Source: CAZXIY01 sp964640935
GTDB taxonomy: Archaea; Thermoplasmatota; Thermoplasmata; Methanomassiliicoccales; Methanomethylophilaceae
Assembly: GCA_964640935.1 (NCBI GenBank)
Contig: CAZXIY010000078.1
Span: 1 to 5,038, forward strand
DNA: 5,038 nucleotides
Reading direction: 5' to 3'
Shown: in pieces, positions 1-4,961 of the stretch
Layout: each line of letters begins with the position of its first letter
Position numbering within the stretch: position 1 is the stretch's first letter
The notes under the pieces: generated by a model
The model's database searches: none
What the model was told of the DNA's origin: nothing
The model's input: the letters and a program-made list of their open reading frames with translations, nothing else
Program-made: the position numbers and the translations under genes

Positions 1-7
1 CTGATAA

Positions 8-48
8 CAGTGTCGTATGGCACAATTTGTTTTTTTTGTGTACGACTG
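8..48 (+). terminator. Possible hairpin terminator with T-rich loop
   Basis: GTCGTA (12-17) pairs with TACGAC (41-46), and CACAA (21-25) pairs with TTGTG (36-40). Together they make an 11-bp stem with a three-base bulge (TGG, 18-20) and a loop that is mostly T. A run of eight T lies at 30-37. Archaeal transcription often ends at T-runs on the sense strand, so this could end a + strand transcript entering from the left. The gene it would serve is outside the window. The T-run sits in the loop and descending arm rather than after the hairpin, so it is not a textbook intrinsic terminator and could be a different structured element. Confidence 0.3.
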
Positions 49-100
49 TATGTCAAATGTGCCGAATCTATCGTCGTTTCTATGGAATAATAAGAAACCA

Positions 101-108
101 TTATAAAC
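101..108 (+). promoter_or_regulatory. TATA-box promoter for the small membrane protein gene
   Basis: TTATAAAC lies at 101-108, preceded by a purine-rich stretch (92-97) that could act as a BRE. Its centre is about 26 bases upstream of the ATG at 131, the usual distance from an archaeal TATA box to the transcription start. The transcript would therefore begin at or within a few bases of the ATG. No Shine-Dalgarno sequence lies between the box and the ATG, which agrees with a leaderless mRNA. Confidence 0.5.
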
Positions 109-130
109 TATCCAACTGGATTCGTTCTAT

Positions 131-340
131 ATGTATACGAATCAGAAGATCGGTCTGGCGCTGGCTGTAATAGGTTTCGCCATACTGATTGCCGGTTCGA
201 TCGGATACATGGGTGTATACTACCTGGACACCGTCGTCAGTTACGTCCTGATGGGATTGGGGCTGGCAATGGTCGTGGCGTCCCTTGTGCTGGTGAGTCT
301 GGTGAAGGGTGCCGACGGGAGTACCAAAGAGGTGGAATAA
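131..340 (+). CDS. Small two-helix membrane protein, unknown function
   Basis: This 69-residue protein is not one I recognise. Two hydrophobic segments are visible, roughly residues 7-28 and 35-58, separated by a short turn containing YYLD. A short polar, charged tail follows (about 60-69, ending KEVE). That predicts a helical hairpin in the cytoplasmic membrane. There are no cysteines, no lipobox and no obvious catalytic residues; glycines and small residues recur in both helices, which would suit close helix packing. The ATG at 131 lacks a Shine-Dalgarno sequence but sits about 26 bases from a TATA box, so it is probably translated from a leaderless mRNA. The next gene begins one base after its stop, so the two are almost certainly co-transcribed. 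It could be a membrane anchor or partner for that basic protein, which is inference only. Confidence 0.7.
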   Translation: MYTNQKIGLALAVIGFAILIAGSIGYMGVYYLDTVVSYVLMGLGLAMVVASLVLVSLVKGADGSTKEVE

Positions 341-341
341 C

Positions 342-659
342 ATGGGAATCATGGACAAGATCAAGGGAATGTTCAACAAGAAAGACAAAGGAGCCAAGAC
401 TGACGGGGCGAAGAAGCCGAAAGCGAAGGCATCTGCCTCCGGCAACAGAGCGGCTCAGTTCAAGGGCACCGGAAAGGTCGGCGACGCACTCAGGTTCGCC
501 GCAACGAAGGTGGACGCGCAGGTCGCAGCAAAGAAATACGGCGACAAGAGAGCGGACATGTTCATGGCCCAGCTCAAGGGAGTAGAGGCCTCTGATGCAG
601 CCGACGATGTGAAGATCGTGCAGATCAGCCAGATCATCGGCGGTATAATCAACGGTTGA
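342..659 (+). CDS. Small lysine-rich hypothetical protein
   Basis: The product has 105 residues and is not a family I recognise. Residues 1-35 are strongly basic and low in complexity (repeated K, A, G and D, with few hydrophobics after MDKIKGMF) and are probably disordered or bind nucleic acid or membrane lipid. Residues 36-105 look folded and mainly helical (around 44-65, 68-80 and 88-100), ending in a hydrophobic tail QIIGGIING. The start at 342 is chosen because GAGGTGG (329-335), inside the last codons of the upstream gene, is six bases before it. An upstream GTG at 309 would overlap that gene without a proper site, and the ATG at 351 is 15 bases from the site. The one-base gap to the preceding membrane protein gene implies one operon and possible translational coupling. 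No terminator-like T-run follows, so transcription may continue toward the HD gene. Confidence 0.75.
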   Translation: MGIMDKIKGMFNKKDKGAKTDGAKKPKAKASASGNRAAQFKGTGKVGDALRFAATKVDAQVAAKKYGDKRADMFMAQLKGVEASDAADDVKIVQISQIIGGIING

Positions 660-672
660 ACCCGCAGTCCGA

Positions 673-723
673 ATGAACCATACGCGTAATGAGCGGAGGT
701 GTTACGTCTGCCCGGCTCTTTGA
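673..723 (+). other. Possible 16-codon leader ORF before the HD gene
   Basis: ATG at 673 opens a 16-codon frame ending in TGA at 721-723, two bases before the ATG at 726. The peptide is basic with a CYVC pair near its end. The frame spans the only strong Shine-Dalgarno-like sequence in the gap (GGAGGTG, 695-701). If translated, ribosomes finishing here could reinitiate at 726, which would explain how that ATG is used without a well-placed site. No ribosome binding site for this small frame itself is obvious, and short frames of this size occur by chance. Confidence 0.15.
695..701 (+). promoter_or_regulatory. Shine-Dalgarno-like GGAGGTG with no canonical start at normal spacing
   Basis: GGAGGTG matches the archaeal anti-Shine-Dalgarno sequence closely, but no ATG, GTG or TTG lies 5-10 bases downstream in the HD frame. 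The in-frame codon at ideal spacing is CTG at 708. TTG at 720 and ATG at 726 are 18 and 24 bases away, and GTG at 699 is inside the motif itself. This leaves the start of the downstream gene uncertain. Confidence 0.4.
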
Positions 724-725
724 AC

Positions 726-1853
726 ATGGACTTGGTCTATTGTTTCTTTGACGCCGCCAATATGCATAGGTGGAACGATCATCTCCGCCCGATAGACCTT
801 ACCGAGATAGACAAGCAGGCCCATAAGGCCGCGATAGCTTGGGTCCTCGGTAAGTATGAGGAACAGGAGAACGGCGTTCCGCTGGATTGGCGGAAGATAA
901 TCGAGTATTCCATGTTCTCCTTCATGCAGAGAACGGTCCTCACGGATCTGAAACCACAGCTGTTCCACAGGATGAAGAAGGAGAAGCTGAAGGAGGTCAA
1001 TGATTATGTCATATCCGAGATCGACAGGATCGTTCCGGATATGGACCCTGCCTTCAGGGAACGTTTTGTAGGATATCTCAGGGACTCCCCCGAATGCAAG
1101 GAGAACAAGATCGTAGGTGCCGCCCATTACATGGCGACCAACTGGGAGTTCAATCTTATATACGATATGAACAGACGCTCGTTCGACATAGAGCAGACAA
1201 AGATGGACCTCTACATGGAGCTGAGCGAATACAGGGATCTCGCCGGTGTTGTGAGGACCCTTCATTCGAGTTCCATGACGTTCATAGACCTTTTCGGTCA
1301 GCTGAGGTTCCAGCAGAGGTGGACGCGTGTCCCTCGCATACCGCAGACGACCGTTCTTGGGCACTCGCTGATGGTGGCGACCATGGCGTACCTCCATGAC
1401 CTGGATACCGGGGCAGGCGACCGTCAGGCGTATAACGATTATTACACCGGGCTGTTCCACGATCTGCCCGAGGTGCTGACGAAGGATGTGATATCGCCGG
1501 TGAAAGTGAACGTACGCGGTCTGACCGACATGCTGGATCAGTACGAGCACGAGTTGGTGGAATCTCAGATATTCCCGCTCATCCCGCAGGAATGGCGCGG
1601 CGAGTTCGGATTCCTGGTCTTCGACCCGTTCGTCAACAAGGACGACCCTGTCTTCGGAAAGACATGCGGCAGGGATGTGAAGCTCTGCGATATCATGGGC
1701 GCGTACATCGAAGCGAATGTATCCAGACGCTACGGCGTCACATCGGCAAAATTGAAGGACGGAGAGGACTCTCTCCGTAAAAGATTGGAGAAGGACGGCG
1801 ACGCAATCGGCGCCGTCGATCTCATGAAAAGACTCGACGAGATGTCGATTTAA
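726..1853 (+). CDS. YfbR-like HD-domain phosphohydrolase with a degenerate N-terminal HD-like copy
   Basis: The product has 375 residues. The C-terminal half (about 190-335) matches the YfbR 5'-deoxynucleotidase pattern: R198-W199, H213, H245-D246, E249, D254 and D322. The HD signature reads FHDLPEVLTKD and continues into SPVK, with the same spacing as the E. coli YfbR residues R18, W19, H33, H68, D69, E72 and D77. A cytosolic, divalent-metal-dependent nucleotide phosphohydrolase is therefore likely; the substrate is not shown. The first half carries a similar series (R15-W16, H33, VLTD at 71-74, and a block at 128-142) but lacks the HD pair and the final Asp, so it looks like a dead duplicate. 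The protein is much longer than bacterial YfbR (about 200 residues). I chose ATG 726 because the RW block then starts at residue 15; GTG 699 would add nine residues but has no separate ribosome site. Its stop codon overlaps that of serS on the other strand. Confidence 0.8.
   Translation: MDLVYCFFDAANMHRWNDHLRPIDLTEIDKQAHKAAIAWVLGKYEEQENGVPLDWRKIIEYSMFSFMQRTVLTDLKPQLFHRMKKEKLKEVNDYVISEIDRIVPDMDPAFRERFVGYLRDSPECKENKIVGAAHYMATNWEFNLIYDMNRRSFDIEQTKMDLYMELSEYRDLAGVVRTLHSSSMTFIDLFGQLRFQQRWTRVPRIPQTTVLGHSLMVATMAYLHDLDTGAGDRQAYNDYYTGLFHDLPEVLTKDVISPVKVNVRGLTDMLDQYEHELVESQIFPLIPQEWRGEFGFLVFDPFVNKDDPVFGKTCGRDVKLCDIMGAYIEANVSRRYGVTSAKLKDGEDSLRKRLEKDGDAIGAVDLMKRLDEMSI
1759..1778 (-). terminator. Perfect 8-bp hairpin downstream of serS (candidate 3' end signal)
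   Basis: ACGGAGAG (1759-1766) and CTCTCCGT (1771-1778) are perfect inverted repeats around a four-base loop. On the serS strand the hairpin begins 72 bases after the stop codon and is followed by a short T-rich stretch, CAATTTT. There is no intergenic space after serS, so its 3' end must lie inside the opposing HD gene. It may alternatively be a coding coincidence, since the + strand encodes DGEDSLRK here. Confidence 0.3.
1794..1817 (-). terminator. GC-rich 7-bp hairpin just after the serS stop
   Basis: GACGGCG (1794-1800) and CGCCGTC (1811-1817) form a 7-bp stem with a 10-base loop. On the serS strand it starts 33 bases after the stop and is followed by a pyrimidine-rich tract ending CTTTT (1793 down to 1779). 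That arrangement, a hairpin then a U-rich tract, is what an intrinsic terminator for the rnp4-yhbY-serS transcript would look like, although archaeal termination does not require a hairpin. Confidence 0.35.
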
Positions 1854-3115
1854 TTTCCGATCGTTTCCTGTCCTTTCATGTAGGGCCTGAGGACTTCCGG
1901 TATCGTGACGGTCCCGTCCTTATTCTGGTAGTTCTCCAGTATGGCGACCATCGTTCTCGGAAGGGCGAGTCCGGAGCCGTTGAGAGTGTGTATGAATTCG
2001 CTCTTGAGGTGCGGTGCCGGGCGGTATTTTATCCTTGCCCTGCGTGCCTGGAAGTCAGTGAAGCACGAGCATGACGATGCCTCGAGCCATGCGTCCTTTC
2101 CGGGAGCGTAGAGCTCAAGATCGTAGCATTTGGCGCACGAGAAGCTCATGTCGCCGGTGCAGAGCAGGAGCACGTGGTACGGGAGGTCCAATCCCTTGAT
2201 GAGATCCTCGGCATTGCCTCTGAGCTCCTCAAGGACCTGGAACGAGTTGTCCGGAAGGACGAAACGCACCATCTCCACCTTGTTGAACTCGTGCACGCGG
2301 ATAATGCCGTGGGTATCGGAATGTTTTCCAGCCTCTCTTCTGAACGACGGGAGATATGCTGTATAGAGTATCGGCAGCTGTTCCTTGTCAAATATCTCAT
2401 CCTGATGCAGGTTCGTCACCGGGACCTCTGCAGTAGGGTTGAGCCACATATCGTCCTTTTCGAGGTAGTACATGTCGTCCTTGAGGTTGGGGTATTGGCC
2501 CGTTCCTATGACGGCGTTCCTGTTGACGACCACAGGCGGGAACACTTCTTTGTATCCCTGCTCCATGTGCGTGTCGAGGAAGTAGTTGATCAGAGCGCGT
2601 TCGAGACGCGCCCCGTCGCCCTTGAGTGTGTAGAATCCGCTTCCGGCGACCTTGATGCCCCTGTCGAAATCAATGATATCCAGCGATTCGCCTATCTCGA
2701 AGTGCTCTTTGGGCTTGAAGTCGAATTTCCTTTTGTGTCCCCATTCGTATACGACGACGTTCTCGCTGGAATCCTTTCCGAGCGGGACGGATTTGTCTGG
2801 TATGTTGGGTATGTTGAGGACGGCCTCGGTTCTGATCTGGTCGAGTTCTTCGAGTCTCACATCTATGTTGCGGATCTCGTCAGAAACGTTCTTCATCTCG
2901 CTGATGAGATCGTCCTTTTCCTCGCCTTTAAGTTTGGAGATGCGGAGCGATTTCTCGTTCCTTTCTTTCTTGAGGCGGTTCCCCTTCTCGGTCAGAGCGC
3001 GCCATTCGCCGTCCGCATTCAGAAATTTGTCGAGTACGGCATCGCTCATGTTCCTGTTCTTGATCATGGTCCTGATCATGTCAGGATCCTGCCTTATGAT
3101 GTTAACATCAAGCAT
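1850..3115 (-). CDS. serS: Seryl-tRNA synthetase, bacterial/eukaryotic-type class II
   Basis: Seryl-tRNA synthetase activates serine with ATP and charges tRNA-Ser (and tRNA-Sec where present) in the cytosol. The 421-residue length is normal. Residues 1-100 form the N-terminal tRNA-binding region, with a charged coiled-coil arm at about 37-100. The class II catalytic core follows: motif 1 around 180-197 (ending FPPVVVN), the serine-binding TAE at 228-230, motif 2 starting FRREAG at 258-263 and continuing to VHEFNKVE at 274-281, the EASSCS block at 345-350 leading to DFQARR, and motif 3 GSGLALPRT at 380-388. This is the common SerRS, not the zinc-dependent methanogen type. The ATG at 3115 has GAGG seven bases upstream, overlapping the stop of the preceding gene, and starts nine bases after it. 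It is the last gene of a three-gene operon. C327-x2-C330 and C349-x-C351 form an unusual cysteine cluster near the active site. Confidence 0.97.
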   Translation of the reverse strand: MLDVNIIRQDPDMIRTMIKNRNMSDAVLDKFLNADGEWRALTEKGNRLKKERNEKSLRISKLKGEEKDDLISEMKNVSDEIRNIDVRLEELDQIRTEAVLNIPNIPDKSVPLGKDSSENVVVYEWGHKRKFDFKPKEHFEIGESLDIIDFDRGIKVAGSGFYTLKGDGARLERALINYFLDTHMEQGYKEVFPPVVVNRNAVIGTGQYPNLKDDMYYLEKDDMWLNPTAEVPVTNLHQDEIFDKEQLPILYTAYLPSFRREAGKHSDTHGIIRVHEFNKVEMVRFVLPDNSFQVLEELRGNAEDLIKGLDLPYHVLLLCTGDMSFSCAKCYDLELYAPGKDAWLEASSCSCFTDFQARRARIKYRPAPHLKSEFIHTLNGSGLALPRTMVAILENYQNKDGTVTIPEVLRPYMKGQETIGN

Positions 3116-3124
3116 TTGAATGCC

Positions 3125-3418
3125 TCAGTATTTCTTTTGTGACAGGGACGTCCACGTCCTCTTGTCGGTAAGTACTACAACGCTTCCGCGGATATCGACA
3201 ACGACGGAACCTGTCGCTTCTGCGATCTTCTGGGCCACATCATCGGTCTCGCTGTCCGCATTCGCAAGGATCCTGACCTTAACGAGACGATTCTTCTTGA
3301 TCTGAGCCTTTATCTCCTCGTAGACGCTGTCCTTCAGTCCATCCTTTCCTACATGTATGGTCGGATCGATATCCAAAGCCCTGCGCATGAGTTCCTTTTT
3401 GGCTTCTTTCTCAGTCAT
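3125..3418 (-). CDS. YhbY/CRM-domain RNA-binding protein
   Basis: The 97-residue product is a single CRM domain of the YhbY family. After a basic N-terminal helix (about 1-15) comes IHVGKDGL with the GxxG loop (GKDG, 24-27) that contacts RNA, then a helix (about 29-42), the strand LVKVRIL (45-51), a second helix (about 58-70) and closing strands SVVVDIRGSVVVL (71-83). Bacterial YhbY associates with pre-50S ribosomal particles, and plant CRM proteins act in intron splicing; the archaeal role is less clear. The start at 3418 is chosen because the ATG overlaps the stop of rnp4 as ATGA and has AAGGAG eight bases upstream. A 15-residue upstream extension in the same frame would overlap rnp4 further and does not look like this family. 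The position between an RNase P subunit and SerRS supports a role in tRNA or rRNA maturation (inference). Confidence 0.9.
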   Translation of the reverse strand: MTEKEAKKELMRRALDIDPTIHVGKDGLKDSVYEEIKAQIKKNRLVKVRILANADSETDDVAQKIAEATGSVVVDIRGSVVVLTDKRTWTSLSQKKY

Positions 3419-3735
3419 TCTCTTTGCTCCTTGATATATGGCATGCGTTTGACGCTGTCGCACCCGAGGCAGGTGATCTTGACCCTATGATCCCCGATCC
3501 TGACCCTGCAATTTATGCCGGGCACCATCGGAAGATCGCAGTCCTTACAGATCCTTGCTCCTTCGGGCATCGGCGTACGCGTCTTCTGTCCGATGCGTCT
3601 TGCGATGGAAATATATCTTTTCGCCCTGTCGGGTCTTCCCGCCTTCACGGCGGAGATCGAAAGCCCGTACAGTATCGATATGCGTTCTTTCGCAACGCCC
3701 TCCGAACGGCGGGCAGAGACGCGTCTCTTGGACAT
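3415..3735 (-). CDS. rnp4: Ribonuclease P protein component 4 (Rpp21/Rpr2 family)
   Basis: This is a protein subunit of archaeal RNase P, the ribonucleoprotein that removes 5' leaders from precursor tRNAs; in characterised archaea RNP4 pairs with RNP1 and acts on the specificity domain of the RNA. The product has 106 residues, a normal length. The N-terminal half (about 1-52) is basic and helical, with ERISILYGLS and the RAKRYISIARRI helix. The C-terminal half is a zinc ribbon: C63-x2-C66 and C89-x2-C92, with the family features CxxCxLPMVPGINCRVR and CLGCDSVKRMPY. I start it at ATG 3735 because AGGAG (3743-3747) is seven bases upstream and the predicted transcription start is near 3749. ATG 3741 is only one base from AGGAG, and TTG 3759 lies upstream of the predicted transcript. 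It is the first gene of the operon, and its TGA overlaps the next ATG. Confidence 0.95.
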   Translation of the reverse strand: MSKRRVSARRSEGVAKERISILYGLSISAVKAGRPDRAKRYISIARRIGQKTRTPMPEGARICKDCDLPMVPGINCRVRIGDHRVKITCLGCDSVKRMPYIKEQRE

Positions 3736-3766
3736 CGGCATGCTCCTATGTTTCGACAATAAAGGG

Positions 3767-3779
3767 TATAAATATAAAT
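3767..3779 (-). promoter_or_regulatory. TATA-box promoter for rnp4-yhbY-serS
   Basis: On the minus strand 3779 to 3767 reads ATTTATATTTATA, a strong match to the archaeal TATA box (TTTATATA-like). Counting about 26 bases from its centre puts the transcription start near 3749, giving a leader of about 14 bases that carries AGGAG before the ATG at 3735. The box lies only 18-30 bases beyond the stop codon of the upstream 339-residue gene, so the two transcription units are tightly packed. Confidence 0.65.
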
Positions 3780-3796
3780 GTTAGGTGACACCGGGG

Positions 3797-4816
3797 TCAG
3801 GCGACGAGCCCGATCAGGCATTGCTTGATATCCTTTTCCTCGTCGCTCATCAGGGCATCGTCCTTCGTGGCATATTCGGTCCAGATGAAGATGAAATAAT
3901 CGTGGAACTGCTGAACGGTCTCGTCCCAGGTCGGTTTGGACACATCTATTCCGAGATCATCGTTGTACAGGTGCCATTTGCCGTTCCTGTATGCGAGTTT
4001 CCCTTCTACGGGGGCCTTGAGTTCCACGTCCCCCGTCGACGAGATCATCCTTCTGAATTTTATAGAATCGATCGGCGTGACGCCGCCGGCGTTCTCGATC
4101 GATACGAGTCTCCCTTCGTTGGAGTATGCGAGCTTTCCTGCGATAACTATCGGGCCGGCGTCGACATATTTCTGAGCTTCGGCCTTGGCGTCCTCGTTCG
4201 CGAACGAGAGTTTGATATCGGCGTCCCCGGATGCGAGCGACAGGACGTCCCCCTTGGATTTGGTCGTCGTTTTCACGATAAGTCCGAGGGTCGCTCCGTT
4301 GGCGGTGAGTCCCCTGCTCTCCACGAAGTTGGCGAGCTTGTCGATGTTCACTTTGCCGAACTTCTTCAGATTGTCCGACGATCCGTACATCAGAGCGTAT
4401 CCGTCGTTGTTCCCGAGGTCGTCCTGTATCTTGACCACGTCGTAAATGACCTGGTTCCTGCATATGGCATCGGTGAAGTTGTCCTCCATCCAGTAGCCGC
4501 CGGTCCCGGCGCCGAGAGCGTCGAGCGTCTTCTCCATAAGGGTCACGGCATCGTCCACTATGTTGCCGTATCCTTTGGTCTCCGGCGTGTACGACGACGT
4601 GTTCAGCGATATGCCGCCGGACGAGTCTATGAACATCATGAACTTCTCGCTGAGCTTCGGATCCAGGGTCTCCTGTACGCGCAGCTCCTTGGCCATGAGA
4701 TACTCGCCCACGTGCACGAGCAGATGCTGGATATCGATCATCATCGATCCTGCGACCTCTACGGGAATTCTTTTATCCTCGTTCTCCGAAACTACGTTGA
4801 CGGTGAAATTGACCAT
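3797..4816 (-). CDS. Uncharacterised 339-residue protein
   Basis: I do not recognise the family. The product is soluble, acidic to neutral, with no signal peptide or membrane segment. The N-terminal part starts with a strand (VNFTVNVVS), then a charged link and a helix (about 26-45, MIDIQHLLVHVGEYL), a strand pair around residue 60-72 (FMMFIDSSGGISLN) and a helix at 85-101. The middle (about 105-215) is mixed, with a KTTTKSKGD turn at 182-190. Near the C-terminus two similar beta units each begin GKLAY: 227-231 (followed by SNEGRLVSIEN) and 272-276 (followed by RNGKWHLYND). The second leads to a helix at 297-311 with aromatic residues. Two such barrel-like or SH3-like units are a guess from the pattern. 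ATG 4816 has AGAGGG six bases upstream and a TATA-like box further up. It is co-directional with, but has its own spacing from, the rnp4 operon, so a functional link is not shown. Confidence 0.85.
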   Translation of the reverse strand: MVNFTVNVVSENEDKRIPVEVAGSMMIDIQHLLVHVGEYLMAKELRVQETLDPKLSEKFMMFIDSSGGISLNTSSYTPETKGYGNIVDDAVTLMEKTLDALGAGTGGYWMEDNFTDAICRNQVIYDVVKIQDDLGNNDGYALMYGSSDNLKKFGKVNIDKLANFVESRGLTANGATLGLIVKTTTKSKGDVLSLASGDADIKLSFANEDAKAEAQKYVDAGPIVIAGKLAYSNEGRLVSIENAGGVTPIDSIKFRRMISSTGDVELKAPVEGKLAYRNGKWHLYNDDLGIDVSKPTWDETVQQFHDYFIFIWTEYATKDDALMSDEEKDIKQCLIGLVA

Positions 4817-4854
4817 TGGAAGCCCTCTGATTGACTGACCGTATGACGGGACAG

Positions 4855-4864
4855 TATTTTTAAG
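4855..4864 (-). promoter_or_regulatory. TATA-like promoter for the 339-residue protein gene
   Basis: The minus strand reads CTTAAAAATA here. It lies about 43 bases upstream of the ATG at 4816, which would place transcription start near 4833 and give a leader of about 16 bases containing the AGAGGG ribosome site (4823-4828). The match to a TATA box is moderate. Confidence 0.4.
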
Positions 4865-4867
4865 ATT

Positions 4868-4892
4868 CGCGGGCGACGGACGGGCGCGGGCG
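4868..4892. repeat. Direct repeat CGCGGGCG in the divergent promoter region
   Basis: CGCGGGCG occurs at 4868-4875 and again at 4885-4892, start to start 17 bases, inside a G+C-rich patch that contrasts with the AT-rich boxes on either side. GATTC (4864-4868) and GAATC (4895-4899) flank the patch as a short inverted repeat. The position between two divergent promoters would suit a regulator site, but low sequence complexity could also produce these repeats. Confidence 0.25.
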
Positions 4893-4931
4893 GAGAATCG
4901 TTGCGTTTTTACGGTTAATCTCAGCGTCTAT

Positions 4932-4941
4932 CTTAATAATA
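4932..4941 (+). promoter_or_regulatory. TATA-like promoter for the gene starting at 4962
   Basis: CTTAATAATA is centred about 25 bases before the ATG at 4962, so transcription would start at or beside the ATG. No Shine-Dalgarno sequence is present between 4942 and 4961. This is the same layout as the promoter at 101-108 and suggests a leaderless mRNA. Confidence 0.45.
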
Positions 4942-4961
4942 GGCTCGACGTATTCATCTGC

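Noticed and set aside
1..90. End of an upstream + strand coding region
   Set aside because: Frames 1 and 3 are open for some distance, but the translations are low in complexity and unlike the coding composition of the neighbours, and the stretch contains a T-run and hairpin.
101..445. Minus-strand 114-codon open frame over the two small + strand genes
   Set aside because: It overlaps two adjacent + strand genes that share a promoter and spacing logic. The translated product is rich in His and Gln with no family features.
702..1550. Minus-strand open frame (282 codons) opposite the HD gene
   Set aside because: It is antisense in codon register to a gene with clear HD-family motifs. It is explained by codon bias on the sense strand.
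2174..3142. Long + strand open frame (322 codons) opposite serS
   Set aside because: It runs codon-for-codon antisense to serS, which avoids TTA, CTA and TCA codons, so stops are absent for that reason. The translation has no recognisable motif, while serS is certain.
3419..3463. N-terminal extension of the YhbY protein to 3463
   Set aside because: It would overlap rnp4 by 49 bases, while the ATGA overlap at 3418 with AAGGAG eight bases upstream is a textbook coupled start and gives a normal CRM protein length.
3736..3759. Upstream starts for rnp4 at TTG 3759 or ATG 3741
   Set aside because: TTG 3759 lies upstream of the transcription start predicted from the TATA box, and ATG 3741 is one base from AGGAG. 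ATG 3735 has proper spacing.
3785..4834. Long + strand open frame (349 codons) opposite the 339-residue protein gene
   Set aside because: It is in exact antisense codon register with the minus-strand gene, which has a ribosome site and TATA-like box. The + frame has no start signals of its own and an implausible composition.
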